Shown one piece after another: positions 16,386 through 23,360 of a stretch of DNA of 33,159 bases (within the stretch, counting starts at the first letter, position 1; each line of letters opens with the position of its first letter). The translations under genes and the position numbers were made by a program. The notes beneath the pieces are model-generated. The model saw only the letters and a program-made list of their open reading frames with translations, was not told the DNA's origin and did not search any database. Source of the stretch: an uncultured Chitinophagaceae bacterium (GTDB lineage Bacteria; Bacteroidota; Bacteroidia; Chitinophagales; Chitinophagaceae); the NCBI GenBank assembly GCA_903895845.1, contig CAITVK010000011.1, positions 1-33,159 of the forward strand. Reading direction: 5' to 3'.

Positions 16386-16737
16386 ATAAAATGAGAACGA
16401 ATGATTGGTGATTAATGATAAAGAGCTGTTAGGTGTAAGTAAAAAGGTGTAAGTGGTAGACAATTTTTGCAGTTTGACTTGAATCATCAAGGTAAAATCA
16501 AATCAGCCTTCAACAAGCCGGCACAGATAGGGTAAGTCCCACAAAAGTCAATTAGATGGGTCAATAATTTTTCGGCATTTTCTTTTACGTAAGTCCTCAT
16601 TATTGTTATTCTGACGGCTTTTTTTGATATCTGTTTATGTTGGATAAAAAATTGTTTTCAAGTTTTGGAGGTATATAAACACCCCTTTTAAACTGTATAT
16701 CCTACTTTCTTACTGCTTTTTATTCATGGCAAATAGC
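16386..16737. other. 352-bp gap between two minus-strand genes
   Basis: Between the uppS promoter and the stop of the upstream barrel gene I see no gene, no clear terminator hairpin and no array. A short direct repeat (AGGTGTAAGT, near 16431 and 16447) is the only local pattern. Confidence 0.5.
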
Positions 16738-18519
16738 CTAAAACAAACTCACGAAGCCAATATGTATTTTTGATTCATTGATACTAAATTGCAAATCGTT
16801 CCTTTTTCCTACGGCAAAACTGATATTCAATATTCCTTGCTTCGATTCGAAAGCTAACCCAATTCCCGCTCCTATAAAATTGTTATTGATACCCGTTACC
16901 GAATTATGTGTTAGTCCAACATCTGTAAAGCCATTAAAATAAGAATTTAATCCTAATAAATACCGGTACTCAAACGTAAATACCGAAAATTTATCAGCAT
17001 AAATACTTTCTTCATCAAATCCCCTCAGTAGTTTATACCCACCAATCTGAAAGAGTTCATTACTAAAATAACCCGGACTTTGATACCATCCTCCTGTTGC
17101 CGCCGCTTTTAGTACAGACTGCTTTCCTACAGGAAAATACTGCGAGAAACTACCCCGCAACCTAAACTGATAACTATTCAATTGCACGGTATCATACAAA
17201 GAAGCATACTTGAAATTATTATCTTCAATCTGCAAAATCGTTCCATTCTTATTCACCTTTTTATTTCCTACTGCCACATTTACCTCAAAAGCTTTACCTC
17301 GTGTAGGGTTTGGTCGATAGTTGGTGTTGTCTACTTTATGATCAATTACAATGCTTGTATTCCGTACATCGGCAATGTCTGGCAGTCGTTTATTGGCAAT
17401 TACACTTATTGTATCTACCGCCAATAGGTTGGTAGAAAAGAATTGAAGTGCAATAGTCCCTGTTTGGCTTGCCGTATTCAGGTATTGAAACCCAATCTTG
17501 GTAGTTAGATTCAGGTATGAAGAGTCTTTTTTGTATAAGTCAAAACTAAAATCCAAGCCATAGGGTGAGTTGAACAAGAATGGTTTTAGATAAGAAAGAT
17601 TCAATCTAGGTGACTTCGCTTGCAACTGCTGCCAGTTCAATCCCAAAGATTCTCCTACGCCAAAGGCATTTTTCAGACTTACATCTGCCGACCCTGTCAA
17701 TAAAACCCTCCCTCCTGCTTGTGGATTGGCGGGTAAAAATCCAGCGATTACATTTATCTGATTACTCTTTTTTGGTTGCAGATACAAATTCAATAAATAG
17801 GTACTCGCCAGCATTGTCAGTGTCCAATCTTTGCTTTGTTGCAGATAGGGGAGTTGCAGCAACAATTGATTTATTTTATTCAGTTTATCAATGCGAAACA
17901 AACTTCCCGGTGCCATGCCGAGGTAGTGATAAATAAACCCAATATCAATTTTCTCATTACCAATAATACGGATGCTATCTAGCTTATAGGGTATGCCTTT
18001 TCGGATGTTTAATTGTGCATCAACCAGGTTATTATTTATCCGTACACTGTCAAAAGCGATGGTGGCAAAAGGATATCCATTAGCCAAAAAATAATCCAGT
18101 AACTTGTTTTCCACTGTATTCAGTTGCGCCACATTGATAGGCTTTGCATTGTACCAATCATCTTTTATGCCCAGTTGTGCCAATAATGGCTTATTGTTTT
18201 CTTTCACATCTATTTGGCGCCAGGTATACTTCCGACCAACAAAAAGTGAGATACGAACGGTATCGTTTTGTGCAGCACTACTATCCACCGATGCTGCCAA
18301 ATATCCTTGCGCTTGTAAACTTCCTGGCAATTGTTGCACATATTCTTTACATAATAAAGCGTTGATAAACTGTGTTTTTACATGAAGAGAATCTGTGATA
18401 AACCGAGAAGAAGCATCGATGGGATGGATGGAAAGATATACGTTTTGCGCCCTAGCCACAAAAGATAGGCAGGACAACAGGCAACAGAGAAACCATTGTT
18501 TTGTGCGTAGTTTGTACAT
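16738..18519 (-). CDS. Omp85/TamA-like outer-membrane barrel with POTRA-like domains
   Basis: The 593-residue product has a signal peptide (about residues 1-24, ending ARAQ), an N-terminal POTRA-like region of about 220 residues (for example LDSIRIIGNEKIDIGFIYHY) and a C-terminal 16-strand-type barrel. The Omp85 loop-6 signature is seen as Leu-Leu-Arg-Gly-Phe (GGYKLLRGFDEES), and the protein ends in Phe, as barrel proteins often do. This places it with BamA/TamA/FhaC-type translocators or insertases; its clients are unknown. I use the ATG at 18519; the longer open frame back to 18711 lacks any signal-peptide logic. It lies upstream of uppS on the same strand but separated by about 390 bases. 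Confidence 0.85.
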   Translation of the reverse strand: MYKLRTKQWFLCCLLSCLSFVARAQNVYLSIHPIDASSRFITDSLHVKTQFINALLCKEYVQQLPGSLQAQGYLAASVDSSAAQNDTVRISLFVGRKYTWRQIDVKENNKPLLAQLGIKDDWYNAKPINVAQLNTVENKLLDYFLANGYPFATIAFDSVRINNNLVDAQLNIRKGIPYKLDSIRIIGNEKIDIGFIYHYLGMAPGSLFRIDKLNKINQLLLQLPYLQQSKDWTLTMLASTYLLNLYLQPKKSNQINVIAGFLPANPQAGGRVLLTGSADVSLKNAFGVGESLGLNWQQLQAKSPRLNLSYLKPFLFNSPYGLDFSFDLYKKDSSYLNLTTKIGFQYLNTASQTGTIALQFFSTNLLAVDTISVIANKRLPDIADVRNTSIVIDHKVDNTNYRPNPTRGKAFEVNVAVGNKKVNKNGTILQIEDNNFKYASLYDTVQLNSYQFRLRGSFSQYFPVGKQSVLKAAATGGWYQSPGYFSNELFQIGGYKLLRGFDEESIYADKFSVFTFEYRYLLGLNSYFNGFTDVGLTHNSVTGINNNFIGAGIGLAFESKQGILNISFAVGKRNDLQFSINESKIHIGFVSLF

Positions 18520-18838
18520 CTTAATAGGTACAATTTTACAGATAAAGGCGGATACAAAATAAATTATAACAGAATGAAATCTTTTTGGGAATAAAAAATC
18601 ATGTATTTGATTACCGATATGGCGAAAGAAAGCAAGGCAGTAACATCCAATTTTGGTTATAAATAAGAAATCACATGTCCAAATGCTACTCCCATAAGAA
18701 GTGGGAAACACCCATTTCGACTTTAAGAATTAATGCCCTCTTCCCGAACTTGCCGCAGAAAACAATGTATTATATGTGGGGGTATATTATCTTTGCGCCC
18801 CTGTTTATACTTTTTTAGACAGCTTTATATTGCATATT
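18520..18838. other. 319-bp divergent intergenic region
   Basis: Space between the divergent barrel gene and korB. It holds an exact -7 element for korB (18788-18795). A second, weaker word (TATATGTG, 18771-18778) has a TTG 18 bases upstream (18750-18752), so two promoters are possible. I see nothing else. Confidence 0.5.
18788..18795 (+). promoter_or_regulatory. -7 promoter element of korB
   Basis: TATCTTTG matches TAnnTTTG exactly and ends 43 bases before the chosen ATG (18839). It lies inside the longer open frame that begins at 18776, which argues against that earlier start. Confidence 0.45.
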
Positions 18839-19870
18839 ATGACAGAAACAGTAGCCGCACCACTCCTTACCGCTAAAGATTTTGCAACAGATCAGGAAGT
18901 ACGTTGGTGCCCGGGTTGTGGCGATTATTCCATTTTGGCGCAGGTTCAGAAGGTGATGCCCAACATTGGCGTTCCCAAAGAAAACATTGTAATCATCAGC
19001 GGAATTGGTTGCAGCAGCCGCTTTCCTTACTATATGAATACGTTTGGAATGCACTCCATTCACGGTCGTGCAACGGCGGTGGCTAGTGGTTTGAAAGCTG
19101 CCCGTCCCGAGTTGAGCGTTTGGATTGTAACGGGCGATGGCGATGGACTGAGCATTGGTGGTAACCATACCATCCATTTGTTGCGTAGAAACTTCGACGT
19201 GAATGTGTTGTTGTTTAATAACCAGATTTATGGTTTAACCAAAGGACAATACTCTCCTACATCGGAAGAAAATAAGCTGACGAAGAGTACCCCAATGGGA
19301 AGTATCGACCATCCATTTAATCCATTGGCTTTGGCAATGGGTGCTGATGCTACTTTTATTGCACGCAGTATGGATAGGGATCCAAAGCATTTGCAAGCGA
19401 TGCTTACCCGTAGTCACCAACACAAAGGGTCTTCTTTCTTGGAAATCTACCAGAACTGTAACATCTTTAATGATGGTGCTTTCGAAATATTTACTGAAAA
19501 AGGAACGAAGCTGAATGAAGTTTTGTTTTTGGAGCAAGGTCAGCCATTGGTGTATGGCCCTACTAAAAATAAGGGGATTAAGTTGGACGGATTGAAGCCA
19601 GTAGTGGTTGACTTGGAAGAAGGTGCTGACACAAGCGACCTTTGGATTCATGACGAAAATGATTTTTATAAAGCTCAGATATTGGTGAGAATGTTTGATG
19701 ACCCACGTGTTGAAGGACATTTCCCTCGTCCGTTTGGCGTGTTTTATCAAGCTGATAGAACTTGTTATGAAGATGCAATGGCGATGCAGCTGGAAGAAGC
19801 TATTGCCACCAAAGGAAAAGGCAACCTGGATAAATTGTTGAGAGGAAAAGAAGTTTGGGAGATTGTATAA
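18839..19870 (+). CDS. korB: 2-oxoacid:ferredoxin oxidoreductase, beta subunit
   Basis: The beta subunit binds thiamine diphosphate and an Fe-S cluster and, with an alpha/gamma subunit, oxidises a 2-oxoacid (typically 2-oxoglutarate) to acyl-CoA while reducing ferredoxin. The 343-residue product has the cluster cysteines in CPGCGDYS (residues 24-31) and Cys58 (GIGCSSR). The ThDP/Mg motif is GDGDGLSIGGNH (99-110) followed by NNQIYGLTKGQ (127-137). The ATG at 18839 is preferred, as it follows the -7 element. The alpha/gamma subunit gene korA is usually adjacent, but here the upstream neighbour is a divergent barrel gene and the downstream one a thioesterase, so korA must lie elsewhere. A strong terminator follows. 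Confidence 0.92.
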   Translation: MTETVAAPLLTAKDFATDQEVRWCPGCGDYSILAQVQKVMPNIGVPKENIVIISGIGCSSRFPYYMNTFGMHSIHGRATAVASGLKAARPELSVWIVTGDGDGLSIGGNHTIHLLRRNFDVNVLLFNNQIYGLTKGQYSPTSEENKLTKSTPMGSIDHPFNPLALAMGADATFIARSMDRDPKHLQAMLTRSHQHKGSSFLEIYQNCNIFNDGAFEIFTEKGTKLNEVLFLEQGQPLVYGPTKNKGIKLDGLKPVVVDLEEGADTSDLWIHDENDFYKAQILVRMFDDPRVEGHFPRPFGVFYQADRTCYEDAMAMQLEEAIATKGKGNLDKLLRGKEVWEIV

Positions 19871-19894
19871 CCCCCAATTTTCTGAGACATACAT

Positions 19895-19935
19895 AAAAAG
19901 AGCAGCTGAACTTTAGGGATTAGCTGCTCTTTTTT
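19895..19935 (+). terminator. Intrinsic terminator after korB
   Basis: A 13-bp stem (19895-19907 with 19922-19934, core GAGCAGCT/AGCTGCTC) with a 14-base loop ends in a T-run, 24 bases after the korB stop. Confidence 0.85.
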
Positions 19936-19987
19936 ATTACAAATCCCTTTATCTTCACACCTGTACATCAGCAATAAAAACAATACA

Positions 19988-20518
19988 ATGGCAGCAAAAA
20001 AAGCAAGTGAGAGTTTTATAGTCATGAATGAAATGGTGATGCCGAATGATACCAATCATTTTGGGAATCTGATTGGTGGTCGACTGATGTATTGGATGGA
20101 TATTGCTGCTGCCATGAGTGCCATGAAACATTCCAATTTGCCTTGTATGACAGCCTCGGTAGATAACCTGAGCTTTAAGACGCCCATCAAACTAGGTAAC
20201 ATTGTACATATTGAAGCCAAAGTATCCCGAAGCTTTAATACCTCTATGGAAATACATGTTCGTGCTTGGGGAGAAGACCCTTTGAGTAAGCACATTTACA
20301 AAAGCAATGAAGCGTATTTTACATTTGTGGCACTGGATGCCAATGACAATCACCGCCCGATTGCTTCGCCCGAACTGATTCCAGAAACAGAGGAAGAAAA
20401 GAAATTGTATGAAGGTGCTTTGCGCAGAAGACAACTCAGGCTTGTACTTGCCGGCAAAATGAAAGCCGATGATGCGATTGAGTTGAAGGCGTTTTTTAAT
20501 AATAACGAATCAGAGTAG
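19988..20518 (+). CDS. Acyl-CoA thioesterase, hotdog fold (BACH/YciA-like)
   Basis: The 176-residue protein probably hydrolyses acyl-CoA to free acid and CoA. The N-terminal block N-H-F-G-N-L-I-G-G-R-L-M-Y-W-M-D (about residues 18-33) is the typical hotdog thioesterase active-site segment, with the Asn and Asp residues expected in the BACH/YciA group. The TASVDNLSFKTPIKLGNIVHIEAKV stretch (about 57-80) forms the core strands. A charged C-terminal tail (about 135-176, with RRRQLRL) is longer than in YciA. The start codon ATG at 19988 sits after the korB terminator, so it has its own promoter; TATCTTCA at 19950-19957 is a weak -7 candidate. Confidence 0.88.
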   Translation: MAAKKASESFIVMNEMVMPNDTNHFGNLIGGRLMYWMDIAAAMSAMKHSNLPCMTASVDNLSFKTPIKLGNIVHIEAKVSRSFNTSMEIHVRAWGEDPLSKHIYKSNEAYFTFVALDANDNHRPIASPELIPETEEEKKLYEGALRRRQLRLVLAGKMKADDAIELKAFFNNNESE

Positions 20519-20520
20519 AT

Positions 20521-20545
20521 TAGTGCCTAAATAAGCACTGTTTTT
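20521..20545 (+). terminator. Possible terminator of the thioesterase gene
   Basis: A 5-bp stem (AGTGC 20522-20526 with GCACT 20535-20539) is followed by GTTTTT. It begins three bases after the stop codon. The stem is short, so confidence is moderate. Confidence 0.5.
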
Positions 20546-20564
20546 ATAGGTTTAATCAAAACAA

Positions 20565-20600
20565 AAACATCCCTAAAATTTAAAAACTTTCGGGATGTTT
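20565..20600 (-). terminator. Terminator of the T9SS-protein gene
   Basis: A 9-bp stem (20565-20573 with 20592-20600, AAACATCCC/GGGATGTTT) has an 18-base loop. On the minus strand it runs into GTTTTTGTTTT, shortly after the stop of the minus-strand gene at 20623. Confidence 0.6.
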
Positions 20601-20622
20601 ATCAATTATCAGTCATTATTAT

Positions 20623-21858
20623 CTATTCCTTCTCAAAGCTACTCACCTTCCATCCCTCATTGTCTTTTACCTTCACTAGGTAAGTTCCTTTGCTCCAAAT
20701 ATCTGTAGCTATCGGTTGCACAGACGAGTATGTTTTATTTTCATAAACCAATCTTCCAATGGCATCATAAATCATTACATGGGCAGCAGTACCAGAAGGA
20801 ATTGAAACATGAATAGTTCCTTTTGCAGGATTTGGAAAAACGGTAATCGGTTGACTGTTAACCGTTAACCGAGCCGTAGAACTATAAAACGTCTGCCCAT
20901 TCTTATCTACTTGTTGCAAGCGATAATAAACAGTGCTGGTAGGAATATAATTATCCTCGAAGTGATAAGAAATACCACCGCTTACACCCACTTGCCCCAC
21001 CGTGCTAAAACTATGCCCATCCACACTGCGCTGAATATTGAACGCTTTGGTGTTTTCGGTATTGGCAGCCTCCCATTGCAAGTAAGGCATTTTGCTTTGC
21101 CAGACAACATTGAAAGAGGAGATTTGGAGTGGAAGGGGGGATCCAGAAAGATAATAAGGCTGCCACAAACCGCTAGTAGTGGTTTTTACTACTTCTAACA
21201 ATGGGTAATGCACCCCATTAGTTATAAAAAAAAACCTTCCTCCAAATCCATTAATTCCACCGTTGAAGTAAACACAAACTACACTGTCATAATTGCCAGA
21301 CGGTATTTTCAATTTTCCATATCCAACCCCTATAAGTGTGTCATATTGAGTACTTGTTGAAGTCTGTCCCCAAGAAGACCTTTGAAAGTATTGAAAGCTA
21401 TCACTAAAATTTGTATTTACAGACATTGGATATACCATAAAATTAAGTCTAGATGAATATCGGGTAGATGTAAAATTTTCACCAGAGTTGACGATTGAAT
21501 CCAAGGGATAATCTCCAATAGGACCCCAAGCATTACTATCTTTTTGATAAAATGTAACAATTCCTAACTCTATTCTTGCAATATTGGATGTAGGAAAACT
21601 ATCTAAAAAACTAAGTCCTTTTGGTGAAACATAAATTACTGTATCGGTATTACCTTCATCAATTAAACTACTAAAGTCCCAAACATTGTCTCCCCCTGAT
21701 AAATTGGGCAATTTAGTTATTTGATTAGCATATTTAATCAGGTAACTATCCCCAATAACAGGATTAAAACCTGCCGCTGTAATAACTGGCCCTTGTGCCT
21801 TAGCACCAATTGTTCCCAAAAGAAAAAGGAAGAAAAGGTTTTGTAGTTTCTGTTTCAT
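20623..21858 (-). CDS. Secreted protein with type IX secretion sorting domain
   Basis: The 411-residue protein has a signal peptide (about residues 1-22, ending AKAQ) and a C-terminal type A T9SS sorting domain (about the last 75 residues). The domain has the typical V-F-P-N-P-A-K-G start, a central YDAIGRLVYE strand and a final G-T-Y-L-V-K-V block, followed by a basic-acidic tail. It should be exported across the inner membrane by Sec and across the outer membrane by T9SS. A middle region (about 255-335) resembles a fibronectin-like module (W-x-A-A-N-T-E-N-T-K-A-F-N-I-Q-R-S-x-D-G). The first 230 residues have no recognisable domain. I use the ATG at 21858, which places the signal peptide first; a reading from 21963 does not. 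Confidence 0.9.
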   Translation of the reverse strand: MKQKLQNLFFLFLLGTIGAKAQGPVITAAGFNPVIGDSYLIKYANQITKLPNLSGGDNVWDFSSLIDEGNTDTVIYVSPKGLSFLDSFPTSNIARIELGIVTFYQKDSNAWGPIGDYPLDSIVNSGENFTSTRYSSRLNFMVYPMSVNTNFSDSFQYFQRSSWGQTSTSTQYDTLIGVGYGKLKIPSGNYDSVVCVYFNGGINGFGGRFFFITNGVHYPLLEVVKTTTSGLWQPYYLSGSPLPLQISSFNVVWQSKMPYLQWEAANTENTKAFNIQRSVDGHSFSTVGQVGVSGGISYHFEDNYIPTSTVYYRLQQVDKNGQTFYSSTARLTVNSQPITVFPNPAKGTIHVSIPSGTAAHVMIYDAIGRLVYENKTYSSVQPIATDIWSKGTYLVKVKDNEGWKVSSFEKE

Positions 21859-22100
21859 AAAAAAGATTTTGTGGTAAATGAATTTAATTAGATGACGAAA
21901 GTAGAAAAGAATGTTGGAATAAATCTTTTTTATTTTAATCAAATAAACAACACCTAGCTCCACTATTTCAAAGAAAACGATTCTTCTAATGGGTTATAAA
22001 AGTCACCCATTCTCTTCTTTTTTGCTTCTTGCCACACTAATTGGGACTTCCAGCGGCTGCACAGGATAAAAAAATCGTCTCATTGAACCTTTAAAGGCTA

Positions 22101-22310
22101 GCATTCAGGTCTTCAATGATAACATTCAGGTCTTCAATGATAACATTCAGTCTTCCAATGATAACATTTAGGTCTTCAATGTTAACATTTAGTCTTCCAA
22201 TGTTAACATTCAGTCTTTCAATGATAACATTTAGGTCTTCAATGATAACATTTAAGTCTTCAATGTTAGCATTTAGGTCTTCAATGTTAGCATTTAAGTC
22301 TCCAATTACA
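22101..22310. repeat. Ten-unit tandem repeat, exact 21-bp period
   Basis: Ten units start at 22101, 22122, 22143, 22164, 22185, 22206, 22227, 22248, 22269 and 22290; each is exactly 21 bases. The conserved core on plus is CATTYARGTCTTCAATG. Three units have lost a G in the GGTC word; two of them carry an added C and one an added T (TCTTCC or TCTTTC), so length is kept. The last unit is the most diverged. The minus strand stays open through all ten units and reads as a heptad with Ile and Leu at alternating 3/4 spacing, for example VIIEDLN, ANIEDLN and VNIGRLN. That open frame runs 22336 to a stop at 22091 but has no ATG/GTG/TTG near its start. The plus strand is also open as MITFRSS-type heptads. 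Confidence 0.95.
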
Positions 22311-22383
22311 ATATGGTGGGTAATGTGGCTGTAGGCTTAATTAGCTTGGTCGTAAGTATCACTTGTTAATTGGTTAATGAAAA

Positions 22384-22421
22384 AGAGAAGCCCTTGAAGT
22401 TTTCATTTCAAGGGCTTCTCT
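22384..22421 (-). terminator. Terminator of the CvfB-like gene
   Basis: A perfect 15-bp stem (22384-22398 with 22407-22421, core GCCCTTGAA/TTCAAGGGC) has an 8-base loop. On the minus strand it continues into CTTTTTC, 18 bases after the stop at 22439. Confidence 0.88.
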
Positions 22422-22438
22422 ATATAAATTATCAATTG

Positions 22439-23275
22439 TTAATTAACTACCGCTATCCCATTATCGGTAAATTTTATCTTTTGTTGGCGATACAAATTGC
22501 CCAAAGCCATCTTAAAGGTTTTCTTACTCATACCAAATACAGAATAAATTGTTTCTGGTGAAGTTTTGTCGTTGTAGGGCAATGTGCCATTCTTCTCTTT
22601 TAATAGCCTTAATATCTTTTCTGTTTCTGTTTCCACCCGTTGATAGCCTTGTTTGCCAAGAACAACATCTAGCTTATTGGTTTCGGGATAAATCTTTTTT
22701 ATATATCCCTTACTGCTGTCTCCAATAGCTATCGGGCGGTATATTTCGTTGTCATAGATTAGTCCCAGGTGTTTATCGTTCACAATAACAGCATAGCCAA
22801 TTTCTGTTTTTCTATACACTTTCAGGTCTACCTCTTCTAATTCTTTTACAGTGAGTTCATCATTACTCAATTCATGTTCAAACCATTCTGTACCAACCAA
22901 ACGATTGGTTCTTTCATCAATCTTTACGAGTACAAAATAGTTTCCACCCACAATCATTTCACCTCTTTGTTGAGAACGCGGAACGAATAAGTCTTTCATC
23001 AATCCCAAATCTAGAAAAGCGCCTATCTCGGTAACAGTTCTTACATTCAAAAAGGCAATGTCGCCAACTTTTGCTTTGCTTTTCAGGGTAGTTGCAATCA
23101 ACCTATCCTCGGAGTCGTGGCAGATAAAAACTGTTATTTCATCGCCTACTTTGGTATTTTCAGGCACCCATCTGTTTGGCAGCAAGATTCCCTTTTTGCC
23201 ATCGTCCAGATACACTCCAAACTCTAGTATTCTCTGCACCTTCATCAGGTTGTAGTCACCAATTTTTATATTCAT
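22439..23275 (-). CDS. CvfB-like S1 RNA-binding protein
   Basis: The 278-residue protein resembles the CvfB/YitL family, which in Staphylococcus affects virulence gene expression and binds RNA. It consists of tandem S1-type OB folds: one at about residues 1-60 (GDYNLMKVQRILEFGVYL), one at about 65-130 (GDIAFLNVRTVTEIGAFLDLGLMKDLFVP) and one at about 140-210 (YAVIVNDKHLGLIYDNEI...GYIKKIYPETNKLDV). A C-terminal winged-helix-like domain follows (about 215-278; SPETIYSVFGMSKKTFKMALGNL). I use the ATG at 23275; a reading from 23317 adds 14 hydrophobic residues derived from repeat sequence. Its bacterial role here is unknown; a part in RNA metabolism or translation is likely. Confidence 0.85.
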   Translation of the reverse strand: MNIKIGDYNLMKVQRILEFGVYLDDGKKGILLPNRWVPENTKVGDEITVFICHDSEDRLIATTLKSKAKVGDIAFLNVRTVTEIGAFLDLGLMKDLFVPRSQQRGEMIVGGNYFVLVKIDERTNRLVGTEWFEHELSNDELTVKELEEVDLKVYRKTEIGYAVIVNDKHLGLIYDNEIYRPIAIGDSSKGYIKKIYPETNKLDVVLGKQGYQRVETETEKILRLLKEKNGTLPYNDKTSPETIYSVFGMSKKTFKMALGNLYRQQKIKFTDNGIAVVN

Positions 23276-23285
23276 CTTTTCAGTC

Positions 23286-23355
23286 GTAAGTAGTAAGTAA
23301 TAAGTAGTAAGTACCAAGCAAAAGGTTTAGTTATAACCTATTACTTAGTACTTAT
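23286..23355. repeat. Imperfect inverted repeat of AAGTAATA words
   Basis: Arms 23286-23304 and 23337-23355 pair at 16 of 19 positions around a 32-base loop. Both arms consist of AAGTAGTAAGTAATAAG-type simple words. It fills the short space between the barrel/TolB-like gene and the CvfB-like gene; it lacks a T-run and resembles the AGATAT inverted repeat near 9801 in style. Confidence 0.6.
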
Positions 23356-23360
23356 AACCT

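Larger units (their letters stand above)
21859..22438. other. 580-bp gap between two minus-strand genes
   Basis: The gap upstream of the T9SS-protein gene and downstream of the CvfB-like gene contains a 10-unit 21-bp tandem array (22101-22310) and the CvfB-gene terminator (22384-22421). On the minus strand TACTTTCG (one mismatch to TAnnTTTG) is about 35 bases before the T9SS gene start and may be its -7 element. No convincing gene is present. Confidence 0.6.

Noticed and set aside
18520-18711. 64-residue N-terminal extension of the second barrel protein
   Set aside because: It would bury the signal peptide that begins at the ATG at 18519.
19235-19894. 219-codon antisense frame across korB
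   Set aside because: It lies entirely opposite a well-supported gene and its terminator and has no recognisable motif.
21859-21963. 35-residue extension of the T9SS-sorted protein
   Set aside because: The signal peptide begins at the ATG at 21858; the extension is AT-rich promoter-like sequence.
22101-22310. Possible CRISPR array
   Set aside because: Units abut without spacers, vary between copies and there are no cas genes; the same applies to 7031-7225.
22116-22334. 72-codon open frame on plus (MITFRSS-type heptads)
   Set aside because: Created by the 21-bp tandem array; all its Met codons come from the repeat unit.
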